Shown here in pieces: positions 15,635 through 27,400 of a DNA stretch of 64,000 nt; within the stretch, counting starts at the first letter, position 1; each line of letters opens with the position of its first letter. Source of the stretch: an uncultured Bacteroidota bacterium (GTDB lineage Bacteria > Bacteroidota > Bacteroidia > Chitinophagales > Chitinophagaceae). The stretch lies in assembly GCA_903851465.1 (NCBI GenBank), contig CAINOI010000017.1, positions 1 to 64,000 of the forward strand, read 5' to 3'. The position numbers and the translations under genes are program-made. The notes under the pieces are model-generated. The model did not search any database. It saw only the letters and a program-made list of their open reading frames with translations, and was not told the DNA's origin.

Positions 15635-17764
15635 ATGAAATTTTATATATCTTTTCTTTTCTTTATAATTATTTGTGGAACCAGTTCTGCTCAGCAATTT
15701 ACGTCCTCTTATCAGGGTTCTAATTTCTTAACAAAGAATTTAAACAATGCTTTAGATTTTGATGGCTTGAATGATTGCGTGATTACTACACTAGATGTGA
15801 ATTATTCCGCATTGCCAATTACTACATGGGAGGCATGGGTATTCCCAACTACAACTGATGGAGGATGGAGAACTGTTTTTGGCATTGAAGATGGCGGTTG
15901 GGATAGAAATGTATTTACGAATGGGGGTTCTTTTTTTGCAGGATTTGGTAATGGTGGATGGCAGATTACGACTGTTAACATGAATGAATGGCAACATATT
16001 GCTGTTGTTTATAACGAAGCAAGTGCTACTATGAAGTTTTATAAAAATGGGGTGGCTTTTACTTATTCAAATAGTATTGGTATTCCTGTATCTGCACAAA
16101 AATTTGCGATTGGGTCATCACAACAAGCAGGACCCAATCAATTTTTTCAAGGAAAAATTTCCGATGTACGCGTTTGGAACTATGAAAGGACGCAGGCTCA
16201 AATACAAGGAAGTATGAATACTGAATTAACTGGAGAGGAAACAGGGCTTGTTGCTTATTATCCTTTTAAACAAGGGAATCCCAATCAATCTAATTCCACT
16301 GTAACAACTTTGTTTGATGAAGTTGGAACCAATAATGGCACCATTACCAATTTTGCGTTATCAGGCACCACTAGCAATTTTACATTTGGGAAAATTCAAT
16401 CACGTATTCCAAGAAATAATTTAGTGATGCACGTGAATCCAGCATGGAGAAGATCTTATGCTGGCTCAGGCACTGCACTCAATGACCTTACGGAAAATGG
16501 AAACAATATGACCTTGCTTAGTAGTCCTACTTATTTGAATACACTTGGTGGAGTCATAAGTTTAAATGGTTCTAATCAATCAATTCAATCTATTAATAAT
16601 GCACCTATTAGTGGAACAAATAAACGAACTGTAGGACTATGGATTAATCCAACCTCATTTAATGGTTATGGTATAACAAGCATTCTATCTACAGGAGGCA
16701 CTTCTAATAATTCAGGAATGTATGGTGTTTATGCAACAGGCACAAATAAACTTGGGTTTTGGGGACACAATAGTGATTATGCTTCTGGTTTAACAATGAA
16801 TTTAAATACTTGGAATTTTATTGCTACATCTTATGATGGCAACGGAGTATTAAAATTACATGTGAATGGGTCAACCGAATCAGTTGGAAGAACCTTGAAT
16901 ACAGTCAGTAATAAAATAGATTTATTTTTAACTACCACGGGAAGTTTAGGAGAAATGATGATCTATGATCGCGACCTTTCTGCAAGTGATTTAGAATATA
17001 TTTATAATCGTACTAGATCAAAATATATTCCAGATGGTTTAACAGTGGCTACTGCTGCAACAAGTGCAAAAGCTATTAAAACTGCATATCCAAATTCACC
17101 AGACGGCGTTTATTATATTAATTTACCAACAGTAGGTGTTCAAGCGGTTTATTGTTTAATGGATAGTAAATATGATGGAGGTGGATGGATGATGGCGATG
17201 AAGGCAACAAGAGGAACTACTTTTAATTTCGACGCCAATTATTGGTATACAGCAAACACATTGAATCCTGCACAAACCAATCAAAATGATGGGGATGCAA
17301 AATTTGATGTAATGAACTATTTTGTCCCAACCGAAATGATGGCATTGTGGCCCGACATTCCTAATGTTGGCTCAGAAAGTGGCAGCATTGATAATTTAAA
17401 TACCTGGAGTTGGTTGCAAAAAAATTTAACTGACGGACGTACATTAATTTCCAGATTTTCTTCAGCACCCACCCAACAAGCTATTTACACATCCACCAAT
17501 GGAACGATGACATTTAATGGAAATGGAACACCTTTTAGTAATCAAGCAGGCTTTACATTTTACGGATTTAATTATACGACTTATGCACCTACAAAAGTAA
17601 GGTGGGGTTTTTCTTGGAATAACGAAACGAATCAAGATTCCAATGATGTGAGTGGAGGTATTGGAATGGCATCTGGTAGTTATTCCGCTGGTGATAGGGT
17701 TACTTGTTGCCCATATTATCAAGGGATTAATCAATCAGCAAGAGTTGAAATGTATGTTAGGTAA
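15635..17764 (+). CDS. Secreted protein with two LamG-like domains and one fibrinogen-like domain
   Basis: 709 residues. Signal peptide at about 1-19 (CGTSSA-Q). The post-signal motif FTSSYQGSNFLTK is shared with other cluster members. LamG-like domain 1 is at about 35-235 (NALDFDGLNDCVI ... ISDVRVWNYERTQAQIQ ... GLVAYYPF). LamG-like domain 2 is at about 260-465 (LGEMMIYDRDLSASDLEYIY). A fibrinogen-like domain is at about 470-709 (SPDGVYYINLPTVGVQAVYC ... DGGGWMMAMKAT), ending in a Cys-pair loop (RVTCCPYYQG) and ARVEMYVR. The last domain is very close to the last domain of the next protein, evidence of module sharing inside the cluster. A surface lectin-like role is inferred. Confidence 0.85.
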   Translation: MKFYISFLFFIIICGTSSAQQFTSSYQGSNFLTKNLNNALDFDGLNDCVITTLDVNYSALPITTWEAWVFPTTTDGGWRTVFGIEDGGWDRNVFTNGGSFFAGFGNGGWQITTVNMNEWQHIAVVYNEASATMKFYKNGVAFTYSNSIGIPVSAQKFAIGSSQQAGPNQFFQGKISDVRVWNYERTQAQIQGSMNTELTGEETGLVAYYPFKQGNPNQSNSTVTTLFDEVGTNNGTITNFALSGTTSNFTFGKIQSRIPRNNLVMHVNPAWRRSYAGSGTALNDLTENGNNMTLLSSPTYLNTLGGVISLNGSNQSIQSINNAPISGTNKRTVGLWINPTSFNGYGITSILSTGGTSNNSGMYGVYATGTNKLGFWGHNSDYASGLTMNLNTWNFIATSYDGNGVLKLHVNGSTESVGRTLNTVSNKIDLFLTTTGSLGEMMIYDRDLSASDLEYIYNRTRSKYIPDGLTVATAATSAKAIKTAYPNSPDGVYYINLPTVGVQAVYCLMDSKYDGGGWMMAMKATRGTTFNFDANYWYTANTLNPAQTNQNDGDAKFDVMNYFVPTEMMALWPDIPNVGSESGSIDNLNTWSWLQKNLTDGRTLISRFSSAPTQQAIYTSTNGTMTFNGNGTPFSNQAGFTFYGFNYTTYAPTKVRWGFSWNNETNQDSNDVSGGIGMASGSYSAGDRVTCCPYYQGINQSARVEMYVR

Positions 17765-17792
17765 AAGATTAATATAAAATATTTTTACAATA

Positions 17793-20675
17793 ATGAGAAG
17801 GTTTAAATTTACTTATTTATTGATTTGTGTTTTGTTAACACAGCATTTGCATGCCCAAATGTTTACTGCTCCTTATCAAGCCGTAAATTATCAAAAGATT
17901 GTAAGTAATGGTCTTGCATTAGATGGAGTAGATGATTATGTTCAATTACCTGCTGGTGTTTATTTTAATGGAGATTTTACTTTTGAATGTTGGGTAAAAT
18001 TAAATGTATTTTCTAACTGGGCCAGGATTATAGATTTTGGTGCTGGTTCTGGTGTAGCAACTAATCAAGTTTTATTTGGATTTATATCAGGTAACACACC
18101 AAATGGCTATATTGATGGAAGTAACTTCGCTTTTCCAAGTGGGATTGAATTAAATAAATGGACACATTTAGCAATAACGCAATCAGGTACTACATTGACG
18201 GGATATATAAATGGAGTTAGTGTTTTAACAACTACTATTACAGCACCCGCAAACGTAACTAGAAACTCCTGTTTAATTGGGAAGAGTAATTATACAGGGG
18301 ATGCCAATTCAAATATGTCATTGGATGAATTTAGAATTTGGAATTATGCACGATCAACGACACAAATTTTGGGAAGTATGAATACTGAAATGTTAGGAAG
18401 TGAACCAGGTTTAGTTGCTTATTATAATTTTAACCAAGGCAATCCAAATACCTCTAATGCAGGTGTATCAACCCTTCTTAACGAAACAAGTTCTTTAAGT
18501 ACTTATAATGGTACGCTTACTAATTTTGCCTTATCAGGTTCAACAAGTAATTGGGTAGTAGGAAAAATAGAACCACTTATTCCAACGAATAGTTTAAAAT
18601 TATATGTGGATGCTGGCAAACCAAGGTCCTATGCTGGTTCAGGATCAGTAATGAGAGATCTGAGTGCAAGTGGTAATAATATGACTTTATATAATAGTCC
18701 AGCTTTTTATTCCGATTATGGAGGCAACTTAAATTTTAATGGAACGAATACTTATTTACAATCTATAAGTAATTCACCTATTACTGGTGCAAGTCCAAGA
18801 ACAGTATGTATCTGGTATAATCCAACAACTATAACCGATGGATATGGGACTTTATTTTGGACAGGCAATGATGCTATTCCTTATTCAACATATGGCATTG
18901 GTTTTAATTCTAGTAAATATTTATTTTGGGGACAGAATTCCGATGTTACTGATCTTACATTATTGCCAACAACAAATTCTTGGAATTTTATAGCTGCTGC
19001 TTATGGCGGAGGGGCTTCTGTTTATCAATATTTAAATGGTGTAGGTAATTTGAATTCAATTTCAAGTGCACTTAATACTCCTGCTGCTGCATTTATTTTT
19101 TCAAAAAGTGCCGGAACTGGTTTTACTGGTAAGCTAGGTAATATTATGGTTTTTGACAGAATGCTTACCAAAACAGATTTAGATAAATTATATTTTAATG
19201 TAAAGTCAAGAATACCAGATGGACTAACATCCCAAACTGCAGCTATTTCTGGATTACAATTACATTATGATTATCCCGCTTATCCTTCTGGTTGGTATTG
19301 GATAAAATCATCAATGATGCCCAATGCATTACAAATGTATGTGGACATGACTGAGGATGGGGGAGGTTATGATTTTTATCCAATTACTGCAGGCCCATCG
19401 GTTAATAATGTGCTTAGTAATAATGGAGGAACTTCGCTTGGTTTAGATTTGGTTTATCCAAGAAGTAAATACCATTGGAGGGCGATGTCTAATGCTGTTA
19501 AAGCTGCTATAACAGCTAATAAAAACGGTGCAGGCACTTATGATGATTTTTTTAGAACCACCTATGGGGTTTATAGAACTACAAATAATGGTAATGGGGG
19601 TAGTGGTAATTATTCTTATAAAGCAATGAGAAGTAGTGATTATGGTGGCAATGCAAATGCCCCCGATTGGATGGTAAAAGACAATGGTGGTTGGTGGTTA
19701 AGAGACGATGTAACTTATACCGAACCTAATGGGGATTATTCAGTAAATACTTTATTGGGGGGATCAACTTTACCTTATGCCTATAATTTAGAAAATATAA
19801 ATTTTAATGACGGTCCAAATGGATATTATGCAACAGGCAGTTATTACTTGGTTTCCACCAATGCGAAAAAAATTGCTCCTGATGGAAGAACAGTTGCAAC
19901 CGCTGCGACAAGTGCTAAAGCCATTAAAACTGCTTATCCAAACTCACCAGACGGCGTGTATTATATTAATTTGCCAACCGTAGGTGTGACACCTATCTAT
20001 TGTATCATGAATTCTGCAGTGGATGGTGGTGGCTGGATGCTTGCTATGAAGGCGAATTCAAATGGAAGCACTTCAAATCCACTACAAACATTTAAATATA
20101 CTGCATCCTATTGGACAACAACGGATATCTTGAATGCTAACGATAATACACTATCACCTGGGGATGCAAAATACCAAACGATGAATTATTTTCCAGCGAA
20201 AGACATTCTTGCACTTTGGCCAGATATTGCTTCTAATTATGGGTCATCGGTAACAGGAGGAAGTATTAATTTAGTATCTAGTTATAATAAATGGAGTTGG
20301 CTTGAAAATAATTTTAATGGTGGGAATACAACTACTTTAATTAATTTCTTTGCATCCGCCGCTAATGAGAATAAATTTATTTCAGATGCCAATAATTTCG
20401 CTGGTAAAGGCACCGCCTTCTCTACACAACCAGATGTACGCTTTTACGGATTTAATTATACCGCTTATTCTATTGCAAAAGTGAGATGGGGTTTTGCCTG
20501 GAATGAAAACGGTGGTGGACTTTATCCTAATGGTAATCAAGCATCCAATGATGTATCGGGTGGTATTGGCATGGGAACTTATTATGGTGAATATTCTGCC
20601 GGGGATAGGATAAGTTGTTGTGTTACCTATACGGGTATTAATCGTCCGGCAAGGGTAGAGGTTTATATTAGGTAA
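17793..20675 (+). CDS. Secreted protein with two LamG-like and two fibrinogen-like domains
   Basis: 960 residues. Signal peptide at about 1-21 (TQHLHA-Q). The post-signal motif is FTAPYQAVNYQ. LamG-like domains lie at about 40-245 (GLALDGVDDYVQLP ... LDEFRIWNYARSTTQI) and 258-470 (LGNIMVFDRMLTKTDLDKLY). Fibrinogen-like domain A, at about 475-690 (YPSGWYWIKSSMMPN ... MYVDMTEDGGGYDFY), is the same subtype as the C-terminus of the 1,302-residue protein at 37855. Domain B, at about 693-960 (SPDGVYYINLPTVGV ... YCIMNSAVDGGGWML), matches the preceding gene. It is the last gene of the first giant operon; a 231-nt gap follows. Domain exchange between the two operons is evident. Confidence 0.85.
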   Translation: MRRFKFTYLLICVLLTQHLHAQMFTAPYQAVNYQKIVSNGLALDGVDDYVQLPAGVYFNGDFTFECWVKLNVFSNWARIIDFGAGSGVATNQVLFGFISGNTPNGYIDGSNFAFPSGIELNKWTHLAITQSGTTLTGYINGVSVLTTTITAPANVTRNSCLIGKSNYTGDANSNMSLDEFRIWNYARSTTQILGSMNTEMLGSEPGLVAYYNFNQGNPNTSNAGVSTLLNETSSLSTYNGTLTNFALSGSTSNWVVGKIEPLIPTNSLKLYVDAGKPRSYAGSGSVMRDLSASGNNMTLYNSPAFYSDYGGNLNFNGTNTYLQSISNSPITGASPRTVCIWYNPTTITDGYGTLFWTGNDAIPYSTYGIGFNSSKYLFWGQNSDVTDLTLLPTTNSWNFIAAAYGGGASVYQYLNGVGNLNSISSALNTPAAAFIFSKSAGTGFTGKLGNIMVFDRMLTKTDLDKLYFNVKSRIPDGLTSQTAAISGLQLHYDYPAYPSGWYWIKSSMMPNALQMYVDMTEDGGGYDFYPITAGPSVNNVLSNNGGTSLGLDLVYPRSKYHWRAMSNAVKAAITANKNGAGTYDDFFRTTYGVYRTTNNGNGGSGNYSYKAMRSSDYGGNANAPDWMVKDNGGWWLRDDVTYTEPNGDYSVNTLLGGSTLPYAYNLENINFNDGPNGYYATGSYYLVSTNAKKIAPDGRTVATAATSAKAIKTAYPNSPDGVYYINLPTVGVTPIYCIMNSAVDGGGWMLAMKANSNGSTSNPLQTFKYTASYWTTTDILNANDNTLSPGDAKYQTMNYFPAKDILALWPDIASNYGSSVTGGSINLVSSYNKWSWLENNFNGGNTTTLINFFASAANENKFISDANNFAGKGTAFSTQPDVRFYGFNYTAYSIAKVRWGFAWNENGGGLYPNGNQASNDVSGGIGMGTYYGEYSAGDRISCCVTYTGINRPARVEVYIR

Positions 20676-20686
20676 AATAGCCCCCT

Positions 20687-20712
20687 TAAATGATTCATTT
20701 ACCATTTTTTCT
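20687..20712 (+). terminator. Weak hairpin with T tract after the first operon
   Basis: TAAATG, loop ATT, CATTTA, then ACCATTTTTT. The stem is AT-rich and short, but its place 12 nt after the last stop of a 20-kb gene string makes a terminator plausible. Confidence 0.3.
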
Positions 20713-20906
20713 ACCCCTTTATTTCTTATTTTTTGCCCTATAATTGATTATTAGTTTATTTATAAAATATTGATAATCAATGTTTCATATTTGATTTCAT
20801 CAATTTTTCTTAGGTTTCTATCTCAATTTGTTTTTCGAATCAGTTTTTTCAATCTTACATACTCATTATAATATAGTCTCATTCGCTCTATTATAATATT
20901 AAAAAA
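20713..20906 (+). promoter_or_regulatory. Intergenic region between the two giant operons
   Basis: Very AT-rich, with no open frame of note. It holds two exact copies of ATTATAATAT (20865-20874 and 20890-20899), 25 nt apart, just before the start of the next gene. The copies contain the palindrome ATTATAAT and could be a regulator site or part of the promoter of operon 2. No TAnnTTTG element is seen directly upstream of the start. Confidence 0.4.
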
Positions 20907-21407
20907 ATGTATAATTTGAAAAATACGCTGATCATATTATTTCTCTTTTTTTGCTTGGGCGCCTCAGCTCAAATCAAGATCAGCTATTCTATTGGTGGTA
21001 TTGGCGGTAATATGAAAACAACGACCTACAGCAACCCATTGTTGATTTCTGGGGAAAACTGCTTCAATGTCTCCAATGCCTTAAACAAATTCTGGGGAAG
21101 CAACACAGGTGATTTTTTCATCAACTGTGTGGTGGATGTTGATTTTATCAAATTCAGCATTAAAATTAACCCTAATCCGGTGATCAACTATGCCACTGTC
21201 AAGTTTATCAATAAGCTTCAGAATGAAAGTAAGATGAGATTGACTGTTTTTAACAATACTGGACAACCGATGAAGGCATTGGATGTCACGCAAGAACAAT
21301 TTTTGACAGGCTACAGACTCGATATGACAAGCCTCCCAAGTGGGTATTATTTTATTCAAATTTCTTCTACAAGTCTTTTACAGACATTCAAAATATTGAA
21401 AAACTAG
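20907..21407 (+). CDS. Small secreted protein with T9SS C-terminal sorting domain
   Basis: 166 residues. Signal peptide at 1-21 (LGASA-Q). Residues about 22-88 form a short unrecognised segment with two cysteines. Residues about 89-166 are a typical type A T9SS sorting domain: INPNPVINYATVKF at its start, then LTVFNNTGQPMKAL, LDMTSLPSGYYFIQI and the closing LLQTFKILKN. T9SS carries such proteins over the outer membrane, usually to the surface or medium. It sits 16 nt before the second giant gene and is the only cluster member with this tail. It may be a surface anchor or accessory for the giant protein (inference). The region between signal and tail is too short for a common enzyme. Confidence 0.85.
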   Translation: MYNLKNTLIILFLFFCLGASAQIKISYSIGGIGGNMKTTTYSNPLLISGENCFNVSNALNKFWGSNTGDFFINCVVDVDFIKFSIKINPNPVINYATVKFINKLQNESKMRLTVFNNTGQPMKALDVTQEQFLTGYRLDMTSLPSGYYFIQISSTSLLQTFKILKN

Positions 21408-21423
21408 TTTTACAGATTAACCT

Positions 21424-24400
21424 ATGCTTAATAAATTTTTTTTCCCTCTTTTAGTGATACTTTGTTGCATAGGCAATATGGCATCCGCGCAGATCACACC
21501 TGATGGTATCTTATTTCAAGCAGTCGCAAGAGATGCCAATGGTAATGCAGCTGCAGGTAGAAATATTTATGCCAAAGTCAATATATTAAAAGGCACTAAA
21601 GATGGAATTTCAGTCTATGCTGAATCTTTTAAAGTAGTGTCTACTGATGATGGCGTTTTTACCATCGTCATTGGAAAAGGAACTAGAACTTCTGGCGTTG
21701 CTGGATTAACCTCAATTGCATGGAATGAGGCTTTGTATTTTGTAAATATTCAAATTGCAATTGAACCTTCTTTGCCTACACCTGGTTGGTCTGCGGATAA
21801 CAATTATTTAGACATGGGGACTTCGCAATTGTGGACGGTTCCTTATGCATTATTTTCTTCTAAAGCAACTGTAGCTGATTCAGCTATGTCTATTAGCACT
21901 ATTGTACCTGGTTCAAAAGGAGGAACAGGGGTGAACAATACAGGCAGAACCATCACACTTGGGCAAAATCTAACTTTTAATGGGATAGGAGATATCACAA
22001 TTACTTCTACTGGTGTTAGTAATATTTCACTTCCTACCACTGGCTTATTAGCGAACACACAATATGTTTCTGATCGAATTGGGACAGATACGGTTTCATT
22101 ATCCAATCGTATTAATGCTTTGGGTGTTTCTTCTGGTAACACGACGGCATTAAAAGTTAATATTTCTGATACGGCGAGTATGTTGAATCCCTATTTAAGA
22201 AAAGTAGATACTGCAAGTTTATCAAAAAGAATTAATGTCAAATTAGATTCAGCACAAATTCCTGGCATCATTGCTCCCTATTTGGCTTCTGTGGCTGGTT
22301 TAAAATATGCAGATTCTGCAGCCATGTTACTACCATATGCAATCAGGTCCAATACCATTGCGTCTATTAATACCAAGACAAATATTGCGGACACAGCTGC
22401 GATGTTGTTGCCTTATGCCATAAGATCAAACACCATTGCATCAATAGATGCAGAAAAAACAAGAGCATTGGCTGCTGAAGCCCTTAAAGTAAATATTGCC
22501 GATACTGCATCGATGTTGAATAGAAGGTTTGCAAGAGATACAGTAGCACTTTCTAACAGAATTAATTTAAAGACAAATATTGCAGATACAGCTGCCATGT
22601 TACTACCATACGCCATTAGATCAAATACAGAAACATCCATCAATACAAAGGTCAATATTATTGATACTGCTGCGATGTTATCTCCCTATGCAATAAATTC
22701 TAACACCGTTGCTTCTATAGATGCAGAAAAAACAAGAGCATTAACAGCTGAAGCACTTAAAGTAAATATTGCAGACACGGCTTCTATGTTGACCAGAAGA
22801 TTTGGCAGAGATACGGTAGCGCTTTCTAACAGGATTAATTTAAAAGTGAATATATCTGACACCGCTTTAATGTTGAGCAGAAGATTTGCTAGAGATACTG
22901 TAGCGCTTTCCAACAGAATTAATTTAAAAACAAATATTGCAGACACTGCTGCAATGCTTTTGCCATATGCGATTCGTTCAAATACGGTTGCTTCCATCAA
23001 TGCAGAAAAAACTAGAGCAATTGCCGAAGAGGCATTAAAAGTCAATATTGCTGATACCTCAGACATGTTATTGCCTTATGCGATAAGATCTAATACAGTA
23101 GCATCCATCAATGCAAAAGTGAATATTACGGATACCGCTTTAATGTTGAGCAGAAGATTTGCCAGAGATACTGCAGCACTTTCAAACAGAATTAATTTAA
23201 AAGCCAATATTGCAGATACTGCTGTAATGCTTTTACCATATGCAATTCGATCAAATACGATTGCATCCATCAATGCGGAAAAGACAAGAGCAATTACCGA
23301 AGAGGCATTAAAAGTAAATATTGCAGATACAGCTGGAATGTTATTACCTTATGCAATTAGATCTAATACAATTGCATCCATCAATGCAAAAGTGAATATT
23401 ACGGATACCGCTTTAATGTTGAGCCGAAGATTTGCCAGAGATACTGTTGCATTATCAAACAGGATTAATTTAAAAGTGAATATTGCAGATACTGCTGCAA
23501 TGCTTTTGCCATATGCTATTCGTTCCAATACGGTTGCTTCAATTAATGCAGAAAAAACTAGAGCAATTGCTGAAGAGGCATTAAAAGTCAATATTGCTGA
23601 TACCTCAGATATGTTATTGCCTTATGCGATAAGATCTAATACAGTAGCGTCCATCAATTTAAAAACAAATATTGCAGACACGGCGTTAATGTTAAGCAGA
23701 AGATTTGCAAGAGATACTGTGGCACTTTCAAATAGAATTAATTTAAAAGTGAATATTGCTGATACCGCTTTAATGTTAAATAGAAGAATTGCACGAGATA
23801 CTGTTTCACTATCTAATAGAATTAATGCATTAAGCACTTCTGTAACAAATGCAATTTCTGATGCAGCCGCAAGCAGTGGTGCAGATTTAGCTGCTGAAAT
23901 TGCCAGAGCCACTTCAGCAGAAAATTTAAAAGTAAACATTGCTGATACCTCTTTGATGCTTACTAAAAGAATTGGACGAGATACGGTTTCATTATCAAAT
24001 AGAATTAATGCATTAAGCACTTCTGTAACAAATGCAATTTCCGATGCAGCCGCAAGCAGTGGCGCAGATTTAGCTGCTGAGATTGCTAGAGCAACAGCAG
24101 CAGAAGCGTTAAAAGTGAATATTGCTGATACTTCTTTGATGCTAACCAGAAGATTTGCTAGAGATACTGCATCACTTTCAAGAAGAATTAATTTAAAAGC
24201 AAATATTGCTGATACTGCAGATATGTTATTGCCTTATGCGATAAGATCAAATACGGAAACCTCTATAAATACAGAAAAAACTAGGGCTATCACTGCAGAA
24301 AATTTAAAAGTGAATATTGCTGATACGGCTTTGATGCTAACCAGAAGATTTGCTAGAGATACGGTTTCATTATCCAATAGAATTAATGCATTGAGCACTT

Positions 24401-27400
24401 CTGTTACGAATGCAATTTCCGATGCAACCGCTAGTAATGGGGCAGACTTAGCCGCAGAGATTGCTAGAGCGACTGCTGCAGAAAATTTAAAAGTGAATAT
24501 TGCTGATACTGCTGCGATGTTGACAAGGAGATTTGGTAGAGATACGGTAGCACTTTCTAACAGAATTAATTTAAAAACGAATATTGCAGATACTGCTAAT
24601 ATGTTGTTGCCTTATGCAATAAGGTCCAATACGGAGACCTCCATAAATACAGAAAAAACTAGGGCTATCACTGCAGAAAATTTAAAAGTGAATATTGCAG
24701 ACACTGCTAATATGTTGAGCAGAAGATTTGCAAGAGACACGGTTTCATTATCCAATAGAATTAACGCCTTGGGGTCCTCCGTTTCAACTGAAATTTCAAA
24801 TGCAATTTCAAATAGTGGTTCAGATCTTGCATCAGAGATTGCTAGAGCTACAGCAGCAGAAGCGTTGAAAGTGAATATTGCAGATACTGCTGCGATGTTG
24901 ACAAGGAGATTTGGTAGAGATACGGTAGCACTTTCAAACAGGATTAATTTAAAAACGAATATTTCAGATACTGCTGCAATGTTATTGCCTTATGCAATTA
25001 GATCAAATACCATTGCATCTATCACTGCAGAAACAACAAGGGCAACAGCTGCAGAGATAGCTTTAGATAATAGGGTGACATCTAACACTACATCCATCAC
25101 CGCAGAAACAACCAGAGCAACAGCTGCAGAGACAGTATTAGATACAAGGATAGCTTCAAATACTGCTAGTATCACTGCAGAAAGAACCAGAGCGATCGCT
25201 GCAGAAACAGCACTAGATACAAGGGTGACCTCTAACACTGCATCCATCACCGCTGAAACTACTAGAGCGATCGCTGCAGAAACAGCACTAGATACAAGGG
25301 TGACCTCTAACACTGCATCCATCACCGCTGAAACTACTAGAGCAATTGCTGCAGAAACAGCACTCGATACTAGGGTGACCTCTAACACTGCATCTATCAC
25401 CGCAGAAAGGACTAGAGCAATCGCTGCAGAAACAGCACTCGATACAAGGGTAACATCGAATACTGCGAGTATTACAGCAGAAACAACTAGAGCCGTCGCT
25501 GCAGAAACAGCACTCGATACAAGAGTGACTTCAAATACAGCAAGCATCACTGCAGAAAGGACTAGAGCAATCGCTGCTGAAACAGCACTCGATACTAGGG
25601 TAACATCAAACACAGCAAGTATCACTGCAGAAACAACACGAGCAATCGCTGCAGAAACAGCACTCGATACTAGGGTAACATCAAACACAGCAAGCATCAC
25701 TGCAGAAACAACAAGAGCAATTGCTGCAGAAACAGCACTCGATACAAGAGTGACTTCAAATACAGCAAGCATCACTGCAGAAACAACAAGAGCAATTGCT
25801 GCAGAAACAGCACTCGACACAAGAGTTACAACTAACGCATCTAATATTGCAACCAATACTGCTAATATTAATAGCAATACAATTAATATAAGTGCCAATG
25901 CCACTAATATTGCTGCAAATACCATTGCAATTAACAATAGGGTGAGTTTTACGGATATGCCTACATTTTTGCTTCCTTATTTAAAAATTGAGGATACTAC
26001 AAATATGTTGGCTAATTATAAAGCAGCTATGATTAATAACAATGCAAGAATTGATGCATTGGTGGCTGATACGGCTACATTAATCACGCGATTTAGCTAT
26101 AAAGAAAACTTATCTAATAAAAGTATTGATGTAAGTGGTGACGCAACTTCTGATACTAAATATCCATCTGTTAAAGCAGTAAAAGATTTTGTAGACAATG
26201 CAATTACAGTAGCTACACCGGATGCTTCTACCACAGCGAAAGGTAAAGTTCAATTGTCTGGTGATTTAGCAGGTATTGCTGCCTCTCCTACTGTAGCTAA
26301 AGTGGGTGGTTCAACTGCAGTTGCAATTAATGCAGCAACTATTTTAGCGAATACCGCAACCGATGCAAATACAGTTAGTACGATTGTTAAAAGAGATGCA
26401 AGTGGCAACTTTATTGCTGGAACAATCACTGCTGGTTTGATAGGTAATGTAACAGGAAATGTCACTGGTAACCTAACAGGAAATGCAAGTACGGCTACTA
26501 AATTAGCTGCGACAAAAAATATATACGGTAATGCATTTGATGGCAGTGCTGATTTAACGCAAGCAATTGCTGGAACTTTTGGTGGAACAGGTATTGACAA
26601 TGGAAGTAAAACAATCACACTTGGCGGTAACTTATTAACTGCAAATAGTTTCACAACAGCAGGTAATTATAGTACAACATTAACAAGCACAGGAGAAACA
26701 AATATTACTTTACCTACAACTGGAACAATCGCAACATTGGCTGGTACAGAGACCATGACCAATAAAACGATTGTTGATCTTATATTAACTGGTGTTCCAA
26801 CTGCACCAACTGCAGCTGCAGGAACAAGCAACAATCAATTAGCGACCACTCAATTTGTGAATGCAACAACAGCTGCTGCCACACCTGATGCTTCTCCTAC
26901 AGTTAAAGGTAAAATTCAATTAGCTGGTGATTTAGGTGGCATTGCAACTTCTCCTACAGTTAATAGTGTGGGAGGATCAAGCTCATCTACAATCAATACG
27001 GCAACTATATTAGCCAATGCAGCAACCGATGTCAATAGTAGTAGTACAATAGTTAAAAGAGATATCGTTGGAAATTTTAGCGCTGGCAGTATTACAGCTA
27101 GTTTAATTGGTAATGCAAGTACAGCAACAAAATTAGCTGCAACAAAAAATATTTATGGCAATGCATTTGATGGTAGTGTAGATTTGACACAAGCAATTGC
27201 AGGAACTTATGGTGGAACGGGAGTTAACAATGGTAATAAAACAATTACGCTAGGTGGAAATTTATTAACTGCAAATAGCTTTACAACAGTAGGTAATTAT
27301 AGTACCACTTTAACAAGTACAGGGGAAACAAATATTATATTACCTACAACAGGAACATTAGTAACTTTAGCAGGTACAGAAACATTATCGAATAAAACTT

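Noticed and set aside
25018-25842. CRISPR array
   Set aside because: The 75-bp units are contiguous, in frame and without unique spacers, and they encode a regular protein repeat.
24990-25937. Long antisense open frames opposite the giant genes (for example 315 codons here)
   Set aside because: They mirror the coding repeats: low-complexity Ala/Val/Ser-rich translations, no start context, same period as the sense repeat. They are shadows.
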